DNA of 64,000 nucleotides from Polydactylus sextarius (Eukaryota > Chordata > Actinopteri > Polynemidae). The stretch covers positions 16,298,501 to 16,362,500 of the forward strand of contig CM028918.1 of assembly GCA_016801845.1 (NCBI GenBank), read 5' to 3'. Below the pieces are notes generated by a model. It saw only the letters and a program-made list of their open reading frames with translations. It was not told where the DNA came from and ran no database searches. The position numbers and the translations under genes were made by a program. Positions 47,174-57,875 of the stretch are shown piece after piece. Position 1 is the first letter of the stretch; each line of letters begins with the position of its first letter.

Positions 47174-50100
47174 GATCACACAGAACACATACACAGAAAG
47201 CGTGAGGCATCTTTAAATATCCGTCAGCCTGGTGGGTCCAGACAGCAGTGGACTGACTGTAGTTCCATGTAAGACACTGACAGACTGATAGACAGCTGCA
47301 CTCTGGGTTCAGCAGGTGCTTGGTGTAGCATTTTAAACATTCATTTAACCCTGTCGTATTATTCATGGCACTTACACACAGGTGTAATTGTAAATCAGAC
47401 CATTTTAAAGCGTCACCAGCATCAATACAATATGGTGTGTATTTCTTCTGATGCATTTAATATTGATGCTTTGTCAAACACGCTCAGATCCTCCAGCGCT
47501 CATCATGACTCATTGCAGTAGCATTTTATGAGAATCATTTGTTGTGATGTAAAATTGCACCAGTAAACTACAGCAAATTCGACTTGTGAACTTTGAATCT
47601 TGATGGCAAACATCAAATGATTATCATGTTTATCTCCACCCATGACAAAAGATCTCACCAGGCCATAGTTTATCAACATTTGTGCATATGTTTTCTATTA
47701 TTATTGGGATTTATAGTAATCCCTGTGGCATTTGACCTTTAGACTCCCCATCAAGTGCAGGCCAGTATGTCTCTACATGGCAGTGCTGATGAGCTAACAG
47801 GCTGCATTGACAGGAGCTAACTGAGCATCGATCTGCCCCCCAGTGACAGGGGCTTCAACCTCTACTAGCTGAGGGCTGCAGATCACTAATTCCCTCTAAT
47901 CAAGTCCACTGCTGCATCCAAGTGGATGTGATCGAGAAAGATATCAACAAAGACAGAAATGAGCAGAATGAAACATGAGTCTGATCTGACTGGAAATTAC
48001 AGTATAAACATTTTACACACATTCACTGTAGCTGGATTGAATCTTCCTCTGTCTTCTGCCTTTGAAGAACTTGTAAAACATTTTCGTTTTCAGCCTAACA
48101 CTATGAATTTTTAAAAAAATATATTTGATGATAAAAAGTTTGTAGAAGCAGTAGTGAAGATGTTGTGAATCCACAGAGGAACATGTAATGTTGATGAAAT
48201 CCAAGTATTTGTGCAGAAATATCCCCTCCCTCAACATTGACATGTTGGGAAATCTTCTAAAACATTTAGACTGCCATGGGTCATGAAAACTCTTCAGTAA
48301 GAAACGTAAGATACTGAAGATGCCTCTATAGCACATGAATTGATCCTGTTTGTAACCATTTGAAAGCTTTTATACAGAATTTTTGGCTTTTTTTCCATGT
48401 GTCACACTGACACTTATCACAGCATCACTGCTATAATAAAGATGTCAAACTAAAGCTCTGTTGATTGAATATATTTACTTAATACGCTGGAGGTTAAATG
48501 TTGCTCTAAGGGAGTGTAAAGGTCCCAGTCTGCTTTGCTTCATTGTCATTGAGGGTTTTTGATTAAAAAATACAACGACTGACTCACCTTCCGTTCGCCA
48601 CCGTCTCGTGCTGATTGCTGCCTTCAGGCAACTTTTTAAAAAGTGTAGACGATATGAAGTGAAGCGGTGCAGACCCCTGCATGCTGTCAGAGTGGAGGAG
48701 ATGGGATTTTCCATGTTAATGATGCTCACTTCCTCTTTGTAGCTCTGGTCTCTGAAGCTGGTACAGGAAATGAGGAACGAGTCTGTGATTGTTTGCTATG
48801 ATTTGCAGCGACATTTGCTTTTCATCCTCGCTGCTCTTCCATTCCCTTTATTGTTTTTCTCCCATATTCAGCCCTTTGCTTTTCATTTTGTATTCTCTCT
48901 TGCCCCTTCTTTTGTGCCCCCTGTGAACTGACAAACAGATGTAAATGAAGAGAGCTGGTGTTGACTGCTGGACAGATGGCCTCAGACCAAGTTTGATGCT
49001 GAAAAGCTGAAGTTATTGATTTTATTTTTATTTTCTAATCTTAATTTGAAATTAATTTTTATTGCTGCTCTCCGTCTTCTTGATGTGAAAAATCACACTG
49101 GTGTTTAAGGTCATGCAGCAACACTTTCAGGCAAAACAAACAAACTCATCTGGAGCTGGAAATACTCTAAATGTAAATGCTGGTCTGCTGCTTTACTCTT
49201 ACTGTACTGTGTGAATAAATAACCTTCTCCAGTGTGAACGGCCCTGAATGCCCCTGCTGTAATGTATGCGCACTTCTTTAAAGAAAATGGTTCAGTCAGC
49301 ACACATGCATCGGTGACCGCTGAATAAAAAACCTTAATACTCCAGGATGTCCTTTACTGTGATTATGAGCACTTTGTGCTGCAGACCAGCCGCAGAGCTG
49401 GACCTCTAATCACACTGAGGGACGTCCTCAGTGGTTTCAAGACTTTTTCTGTCTCATGGATCAGTTTTCCTACAGGCAAATCTGCAAGTGTTGGTGCAAG
49501 AGTTATTATTAATGAAGATATTAGCATCTGGCAGATGATGTTATTATTATAGTTTATTTCTTTTTTTTTTTTACACGTCCTGATTTATAACTGGTGATAC
49601 CATCAGGTCACAGCTGCCTTTAAGATACACTGAACACGAGAATTTTAATTTTGCCACAGTTGCACCATCTGTTCCTAACTTTGAATAATAATAGCAAAAT
49701 GACAAGATAGATTGCAGATAAATTAATCAATAAATAAATCAGTGTTGGTTTTATTTAAATCTTCCCCACTTGAATTCACACTGTAACAGATATTCAGAAT
49801 TGGATATTTCCTTTGAACGCAGCCATATATCTTCATGTTTGTAATGTAAATTATTAAAGCTCTAGTTTTGAAACGACTTTACCAAGATTTTAGTCACCTC
49901 CTTGTTAGTTTTTAAACCAATTATATAGAAAATGGCTTTACATTTTAAACTCTCTGGGATCAACAGATAACAGGACAATTACAGGCCTTTGAAAGATTCA
50001 CTCATCATTATCATCTATCGTTAGGTGAAAAAAAAACTGCCACGACTACAAAACAAATCCAGAGAAAACAGAAATATCTTTAGAGTGTATCTGAGAGTCT

Positions 50101-50719
50101 TTGTGTTGTTTTCAAAAGACAGCAGCAGCAAAGGTGACCCAGTGGTGCAGCATGGGTTGCTGGATCTATTGTAATGTGGCAGCAGAGTTTGTTTAATCCC
50201 CGTCCCAGTGCTGCCTAATCCAAATGGAGCACTGAATAGTCCTGAAGCTAATAGCCTCCCAGGAGCTTCTCCACTGGCTCTGCCTGCAGATTAATACAAG
50301 GTCTGTTCCAAGCCGTTTCCACTCTCTGATTCTGTGTCTATGTGTGTAAATGTGAGCAAAAAAAATGACAGTATGCTCAGCTGTATCTCCTTCTCTTTGT
50401 TATATTTTAACCCTGAGTTAACCAGGCAGTGAAAACAAGAACAAAGTGCAAACATGCTGTCAACATCAGTAAAGCAACTAAAGTGCCCTGCTGTTAACAT
50501 CAGTATCATTAGTGTATCTATTTATCTGTCTGAAAATACAACAACATAAACTGTTGTGCTTGTATGACATATGACGGTCACTAACATACAAACCATTAGT
50601 TGGTGATACAGACTATTACCAACGAAAGTATTTATCTTAAAAACAGCAATTAACAGCTCCATAACTGCAATACCCCTTTACCTTTACACGTCTTGTCACA
50701 TTTCCTATTAAGATGATTG
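47174..50719. other. Intron 2, unassigned
   Basis: No transposon or exon recognised. 47790-47950 is a GC-balanced, repeat-free island that looks denser in information than its surroundings (see findings). A T run lies at 49560-49572. Confidence 0.45.
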
Positions 50720-50965
50720 TCTCTCTTTGTTCCTTTCCTTTTCTTTTATCTCTGTGAAATTTCTGAATTTCCTGAATCACTTCTTCCCCCCATCCTTTTC
50801 TTTCTTTTCCTAATCTGCCATCTGTGTTATCATGTCTAAATAATTAAATGTGTCTCCTCCTCTTTCCCTTCATTCTTCCTCATTCCTTCCTCGCTCCTCC
50901 CCTGTCTTCATCAATTTCCTTTCTTTTTCTTTCTTCTCTTTCCCTTTGCCATTTCGTTTCTTCAG
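50720..50965. repeat. Pyrimidine-rich tract
   Basis: CT-rich + strand for about 245 bases, irregular. Confidence 0.75.
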
Positions 50966-51108
50966 CCCAGAGACCTCGTCCTCTTCTCTCTTCGTTCCTG
51001 CTTTGCTATGAAATTGGTTTCTAAGTGATTTATGAACGACGAGAGGCTTAGTAAGAGTTTATGCCGTAACTCTTCATTACTATACTATTAACTGCCTTTT
51101 TCTGTTCT

Positions 51109-51125
51109 GTGTGTGTGTGTGTGTT

Positions 51126-51158
<33 letters not shown>
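51109..51158. repeat. GT microsatellite
   Basis: GT run with a single TG-to-TT break near 51125. Confidence 0.95.
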
Positions 51159-51160
<2 letters not shown>

Positions 51161-52248
51161 AAACCATTTAAAAACCACCTTATAATGAATTTGGGCTTGA
51201 TGGATGTCATTAAGGCAATCATCCCGAGAATTCATTACTTAATGTTTTGTTGCTCAGTTCTCAGTATGGAGTGCATTAGCAAGAGAGACTACTGATGATT
51301 TTTAATAAGACATCTCACAACAAAGTACAATTGTAAATAAAAACAAACCAACAACTTACCAGCTCCCACATAAACTCACCTGCAACAACTGCACAGCTGA
51401 GAGCAGGGAAAATAAACGGCCCACACAAGTACAAATGACCCTCGTCTCCCACCACTTGTATTCTGCAGCCTCCAAACAACCATGAACGTGAGGCAGACTG
51501 AACAAAAACTAGATTTCAGCTCGACAACAACGCAGTTCAGTGATGTAAACATGTTTTAATTGAATAAACCTGCGCTGGAGCAAGCAAACACATCTCTGCT
51601 CTCTCATTATTTACCCTTTCCTCTCCTCTGATAGACAAAGTAAAATGGTTAGTGGTTTATATTTCCTGTTGAGCCATTTATGCTGTAAGTTATGAGCATT
51701 TTGCCTCTAACGACAGCCAAATGGCCGACATGGCTGCCATCAAACTGTAAATGTGCAAATTGAAACTCTGTGCTCGGCGCGCCACAATCAATATCTCGTC
51801 CTCAGGACAGGAAGATATTATTTCTCGGCTCAGTGCGTATATGTTTATGTGTGTGTGCGCGTGTCTGCACCGACATTATCCTACATGCTTGGGGGCACGT
51901 TGAAAGCTGCTCGGATGAATACAATGTAGATGTGAAAAGGAAAATAACTGCCATTTATTCTGGCGTGGGGATCAATTACACAGATCGCTGTTGGCCAGAG
52001 CTTGTTTCAACTGCAGGCAGACAGAGATCAGTGAGAGGCCAACAAAATTAACCATATATACACAGAAAAATGTTGTTACAACTATGTATGTTTTGTTGTA
52101 TGTATGTCTTATTATATCCATACAGAAAAGATCTTTGTTTTTACAATGATTTATTAATTTGTATTTAGCTCTGGTATGATTACATTTTATAGAGTTTGGA
52201 TTTTCTATTCCCTTCTGTTACCTTTCTTCTATAGGCGTATACGCACAC

Positions 52249-52252
<4 letters not shown>
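51159..52252. other. Intron 2, unassigned
   Basis: Nothing recognised. A 93-codon open frame (51770-52051) lacks any motif. Confidence 0.5.

Positions 52253-52284
<32 letters not shown>
52253..52284. repeat. TA microsatellite
   Basis: Uninterrupted TA run. The Tc1 element to its right may have inserted at a TA here, the target used by this superfamily. Confidence 0.95.
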
Positions 52285-52288
<4 letters not shown>

Positions 52289-52645
52289 GTCGTTCAAGTC
52301 CAGTGAATAGCTTGAAATGGCACAAAGGTGCAAAAGTGCTGAACTGCCAGAGGTTAAAAAAAAAAAAAAAACTAAGGTTTCCCAAAACTGAAAAATAATG
52401 TACATTTTAGAATTATTGAAAAAGGCATTTTCAGGGAACACAAAATGGGTTAACAATTTAAAGTTGTTCTGCAGCAATGAAGGTTGTTTAAGCCTTGGAA
52501 GCTGGTGCTACTAATTCAAACAGGGGTTCCAACATTTCTTGATTGCTTACAACCCTGTCTATCTGTATAAAAGCAGTGTTGGAACAAACTGTGGTACCAT
52601 ACTGTCGTGTGCATCAGTTGAACAGTGTAGTGTGTTGCTGCAAAA

Positions 52646-53602
52646 ATGGCAAGAAAAAGGCTATTAACAATGGAAGAGAGACAGACTATCATATTACTTC
52701 AAAATGTAGGTCTTTCCTACAGAGAAATTGCAAAGAAAGTCAAGGTGTCAGTGAGTACAGTTTTTTTCTCCATCAAAAGGCACTCAGAAACTGGGGGAAA
52801 CTCTGACAAGAAGAGGTCTGGCAGACCCAAAGACACAACTAAATCTGGGGACAAGTTTCTGAGAGGTAACAGCTTGCGTAATAAGCGGCTCACAGGACAA
52901 CAGCTTCAAGCACAGCTCAATAGTGGTCGTAGTAAGGAAGTCTCAGTTTCAACTGTGAAGAGAAGACTTCGAGCTGCAGGTTTGACAGGACGAGTTGCAG
53001 CAAGCAAGCCATTGCTAAGATAATAATAATAATAATAATAAGACAAAGAGGCTTTCCTGGGCCATGAAACACTGCTACTGGACTATTGAAGACTGAAAGA
53101 AGGTATTATGGACTGATGAAACAAAATTTGATCTTCGGTTCATTTCAGGATCTTTGTACGGCGTCAAGAGATGAAAGGATGGTCCACAGTGTGTGACACT
53201 AACTGTCAAACATGGAGGAGGAAGTGTGATGGTCTGTGGCTGTTTGCTGGATCCAGGGATGGTGACTTGTACAGAGTGAAAGGCACCCTGAACAAAAATG
53301 GCTACCACAGCATTCTGCAGTGCCATGCAATACCCTCTGGTATGTGCCTTGTTGGTCAAGGGTTCATCCTACAGCAAGATAATGACCCAGAGCATAAATC
53401 CAAGCTATGACAGAACTACCTCAGGAAAAAAGATCAAGATTGTAAGCTTGAACACATGGAGTGGCCAGCACAGCCTCCAGACTTAAACCCCATTGAGCTG
53501 GTTAAGGACGAACTGGACAAAAGAGTGAAAACAAAGCAACCAAGTGCCACACATTTATGGAAATGTCTGCAACAGATTTGGGAAGAACTTTCTGAAGAAT
53601 AA
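52646..53602 (+). pseudogene. Tc1-family transposase pseudogene
   Basis: Cut-and-paste DNA transposase of the DD34E type. Seen: an intact N-terminal 125 codons starting MARKRLLTMEERQTI, with a helix-turn-helix (LSYREIAKKVKVSVSTVFFS), the GRP linker (RSGRPKDTT) and a second helix-turn-helix up to ASKPLLR. An AAT repeat and a stop follow. The catalytic half survives in pieces: WTDETKFDL (first Asp, about 53112), HGGGSVMVCGC, QQDNDPEHKS (second Asp, about 53375), a TGA stop (53408-53410), then PPDLNPIEL (Glu) and a natural end ...WEELSEE with TAA at 53600-53602. The family is usually about 340 residues, so length is near normal, but the stops and frameshifts make it inactive. The start has the usual Tc1 context. 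Confidence 0.9.
53021..53040. repeat. AAT trinucleotide repeat inside transposase
   Basis: TAA/AAT units sit exactly at the end of the intact N-terminal frame of the Tc1 transposase and supply the first stop codons. Confidence 0.93.
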
Positions 53603-53700
53603 TTATAATTATGACATTAAATGTCAGTATAAACCATTAAAAATATCCTGCCACAGGCATTTAAAGATATTTTTCAGTCCACAGACAGAGACTAGTCTGG

Positions 53701-56082
53701 CCACATATACACTTTGTGACTGAACCAACTGCTGTAAACACTGATGAAGGTGTTGAAATGAACTGAAGCTGCTGCTTTTGCAAGACAGTCTTTGTAGACT
53801 AGATGTAAAGACTCCAAACTTAAATACACCACATGAAGCGTTGTGGTCTATCTTTCATTTGAATTTCTCTTGACAGCTGTCACATACATGGCATCAAACC
53901 TTGTTTACGTCAACAGCATATTGAGTCTAAACCAACTATTGTTGGGATGAAGAGCAGATATAAATATACAGACTCAAGAATTATACTAGTTTTGTAATAT
54001 GAACAACACATTATGTACTTTACATTATGTCCAATAGTGTATTGACTATTATATATACTATTTTTTAAATTATTCCCTCAAGAAATTTGATATACAAATA
54101 TAACTGTGTTTGTGAACATCACTTTACAAGCATTAAATCTCACTGACTGTAATTTTATAGTATATTTAGCATATTTATTGAATATGTTGTACCTTAATTA
54201 ACAAACAAACCTTAAGATGAAAGTTTGTTTAGGTACAATGACAAATTAAGGTATCATATCCTGTGCTGACACTCATTCACAAATACATAACATAACAGCA
54301 AAGTGCAGCACAGTGTGAAACACAAATATGTCAAAATATGTTCATAAATCTCCTGCACTATAGTATATAATATGACATGTCACAGTATGTTCTATAACAC
54401 AGTGTAATACAAGAACATACAGTAACAAAACATAAATCAACACTTCCAGGAAAACTTTGGTGAGCTGGTGAACCATGAGGAGCTGCTGTTGTATCTCAAA
54501 ATCCCCCCCAACTCAGTTAGGACAGAACTGCCTGATGCCAGCTGCCTCTGCTCCAATCCATTTATAGCATCTCCTTGTCAACAATTCACTAAAGAAATGA
54601 ATTTCCCAGGCTACAGCGGTGTGAGAAAATCTGAAAGTGTAAAAAGGAAAAAAGGCTTCGATGTTGTGATGCTGAGGAAATCAGAGGCGTGACATTTCAT
54701 TGGATGCACTGATTTTTTTAATTTTTTTTTTTTTTCCAAGTTCCAATCTTGGTGATTTGATGTAGAAAAGTTTCTGCTACAGGGTGAAATGTAATTTTGG
54801 TGTTAGGATTTCACCTAATGTCATTCACACTACAGCCAAATTGCTCATGCGGCTGGTTGTGCCTCTACGCTACAGCTGTCTTGAGTCTACAAAGGAAGCA
54901 AATGTGACTAGTTATTCTTGGAGTAACAGATCACAAATTCCTGACCATATATATCTGACTAGAGCAGAGTTCTTCTAATATAATTAGTATCTTATAATTA
55001 GCCTCTGTTTAGTTTGTTTTCTTCCTCCACAGGGTCAAGAACTGTGGTGACCGTGTTGTAAATAATTAATAGGAAGTCTGATGATAATGTGGATGGCAGT
55101 TCTGAAGGCTCATCCAACTTCACAGCATGGTGACTCATTACATTTCATTTGTATCTATAGATAAACACTGGAAACTAGACTGTAAAGCAGAGTGTTTATT
55201 GTCTCCGAATGCACCACGAGTTGTGGGCTGTGCCTCATCTGTCACACGGGGTCCTCTGAGTTCCTCCACTCAGCTTTACTGACTCAGAATGTATTGGAAA
55301 TTATTTCAGAGGGAATATAATCAAAATCTTAATCCTCCTAATCAAAACACTTCACTTCAGCAAATGTCAGAAGCGTGGCTCGGTTTGCCCAGAGGCAGCT
55401 GTCTTGTTGTGTCGGTCAGTTTTATTATAGCTCACACTGTCCACAGCAGCCTATGTACTCCACCCACGGACAGCTGGTCTAAATGTCTATACAGTATCTC
55501 TTCATGTCTGTGTAACCGCAGAGCTGCAGCAGCTCCACCCTGATGAACACCAGCTTTCACTCACCATAATATACCTCCCCTTCTCCCCATCTCTGCCTGG
55601 TGAAGTTTAAGTTGTTTTGTTTGTTTTGTTTCTCTCAGCTGTATCGATTAGTGTTTTCTAACCTTTACTTCACAAGGAAGTCCCAGGAGATGACGAGACA
55701 GACCGAATGAGGGCTGCAGTATCATCAATAACACTTCTAGCTGCACGTCCGGAAGGAAAGCAGAGTTTTGTCTGTTAGAATCAGAGTCAGTGGCAAAACA
55801 TCCTGTGGAAGTGACTTTAATATGGTTCTATGAGTCTTGAAAAGAAGTAGTGTGTCTTGTTTTATTAGGGCCTGTAGCACACCCTGATGTTTTCTACCAT
55901 TGCCCGGGGTCCATTATAAGAAAAGCCAGTTTTACTTAAATTTGTGGAATATGAATAAGCAGGTTTAAACCAAGTCAGATGTAGATTTCATTAAGGAGCA
56001 ACACAGTTTCTATTCTACAAATCTGTTTCTGTTTGTGTGTGTGTTTTGTACTTTATTCATATCTATTCATATCCTGTTATGC
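53701..56082. other. Intron 2, unassigned
   Basis: AT-rich. It contains a small two-part inverted repeat (54190-54253) and a T run (54722-54735). Nothing else identified. Confidence 0.5.
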
Positions 56083-56320
56083 TGGTGACCCTGGATGGTC
56101 ATCAGCTCATCGCAGGGCCACACATACAGATGAGCAACCATTCGCACTCACGTCCACACCTACAGGCAATTTAATATGCTCAATTCACTTATCCCCCAAC
56201 GCATGCATGTTTTTGGCTGTGGGAGGAAACCAGATTTCCCAGAGGAAACCCATGGGGAGAACATACACAAACTCCACACAGAAAGACCCTGTGCCCCACC
56301 TGGGAGTTGAACCCAGATCA
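56083..56320. repeat. Fish interspersed repeat (LINE-like 3' region)
   Basis: Ordered blocks: CATCGCAGGGCCACACATAC, CAACCATTCGCACTCACGTC, CACACCTACAGGCAATTTAA, GCTGTGGGAGGAAACCAG, GGGGAGAACATACACAAACT, CCACACAGAAAGACCCTGTG, GGGAGTTGAACCCAGAT. This is a well-known repeat of teleost genomes, seen here in degraded form. The parent element is not certain. Confidence 0.7.
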
Positions 56321-56404
56321 GATTTCAGTAAATGATTTAGTAAAAGTTTCAAAGTGAGTGCTGAATATAGATAAAGTGAATGGCCTACACCGTGGCACTG
56401 TGCT

Positions 56405-56580
56405 CACTAGAAGTTATGTTTTCAGGTTGTCCATCTGTCCAGGCATCTCATTCTTGCGAGTTAGTTCAAAGGTCACCACTACTACACTACACATAATATA
56501 TTTTTGGCATTGGCAATCATGAGTTACCTGCAGCTGGACTGGTTGGCAGAGGCATATCATTGCAAGGTGCTATTTCCAGT
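56405..56580. repeat. Dispersed repeat family, copy g (degraded)
   Basis: TTCAGGTTGTCCATCTGTCC, GTTCAAAGGTCACCACTACT, ATCATGAGTTACCTGCAGCT and GACTGGTTGGCAGAGGCATA share the block order of copies a, e and h. Confidence 0.45.
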
Positions 56581-57475
56581 TGTTATTTATTTGCTCCCAG
56601 TCTTGGAGGCATGTGAATAATGACTATATAGTTTGTCAGTTGGCATGGTGGTATAGGAAGGAGTTTGAGGTAAATTATTAATAGTTAATGCTACTTTCTT
56701 TTAAATATAACCACTGTCTATCTTTGACTAGGTAGTATGTAACTAAACTAAAACAGAAAACACTAATATGATTCTTATACATAGAATCACATTGGGTGTT
56801 TTGGATTGTAATGTGGAACAATCTATAATGGAAACCCTATGCATTATTAATTATCTTACCAGTGGATTTATTGGAACCTTTATTGCTTAAGTGGGACGTT
56901 ATTATATAACATTTCATTACGTTATTGAAAATTATTATTATGGTAATGGGAAATCGTTGCATTAATGAAAATCTCCTTTTATCTGTCTGCATTGTATTAT
57001 AACCTGACACTTTTCACAATACTTTTTCGACAGTTTCATGCACATTTCCATCCAGACACAGTTGAATCATCAGAGATATGCAGCTCACAGTCAGCAGTGA
57101 TGCCGCTATGCCATCAGTGGGTGCACCAGCTGCTGACAATAGCTCTGTACGGGTTAATACACAAGTTAAAATAGGGACATTGTTGAGAGAAGTTGTTAGC
57201 GACACTAATTAGGTCAATCAGAAAGAAATGACAGTGGGAGCTGCTGCCGTGAAGCTGAATCTGTGATCTTTAGACCACAGTGAGCCGAGAGATAGGAGAT
57301 AATTTAAATGTTCAGAACCCTGCGGCTTCAGAAGCTGGTTTCATGTCATGTTAGGAGAGGCAAGAGGAAGAAATGTGATCCCTCTGAGTGTGTGTGTGTA
57401 TGCGAGCAAGCAGAGGGACACTGTACTCACCCTGTCTGAGTCACAGGCAGCCAATTATAAAAACCCAACGGCCAC
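56581..57475. other. Intron 2, unassigned
   Basis: AT-rich. No feature recognised. Confidence 0.5.
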
Positions 57476-57875
57476 CTCTCCCCTCTCTCTCTCTGCCTGC
57501 CTCACTCATTTCCTGCCTCTCTCACGCTGCTTTCTCACTCTTCATCTCTCTCTTATCTTTCTCACTCACTCTGTTTTTTATCTATCTCACTGCCTCTCCT
57601 CTTTCTCACCACTCTATATATAAATCCCTGCTTCATTAACAAGCCCCTGTTGAGGTGAAACTAGGAGAGCAAGAGATGGGAAGTGGAGTAAGGAAGGGAA
57701 AAGGAAGTAGGGGAATGGCAAAGAAGGGAGGCAGATGAAAGCATCAGAGAGAGGTGAAGAGTTGAGAGAAGATAAAAGGGGAGAAGAGGAGGATACGATG
57801 TGATGGAGACGAGCCGAGGAGACGGCGGTGGCAATGAGAAGAGGCGGCAGGGGGAAATGAGAGAAGAGGGCAGAT
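57476..57875. repeat. Pyrimidine tract followed by purine tract
   Basis: A CT-rich + strand (57476-57606) switches to GA-rich (57656-57875), so the two sides can pair partly. The CT part produces spurious open frames of 83 and 91 codons. Confidence 0.75.

Larger units (their letters stand above)
52285..53700 (+). mobile_element. Tc1/mariner element, nearly full length, inactive
   Basis: It contains a recognisable Tc1 5' leader (for example CAGGGGTTCCAACATTTCTT at 52520-52539 and ATAAAAGCAGTGTTGGAACA at 52565-52584), a broken transposase gene (52646-53602) and a 3' leader. I could not identify both terminal inverted repeats, so the ends are approximate: the left end lies between the TA run and about 52470, the right end near 53700. 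Confidence 0.7.

Noticed and set aside
50147..50220. CCCAGTGGTGCAGCATGGGT considered as a SINE piece
   Set aside because: The order of blocks and the promoter boxes do not hold up over the rest of the segment.
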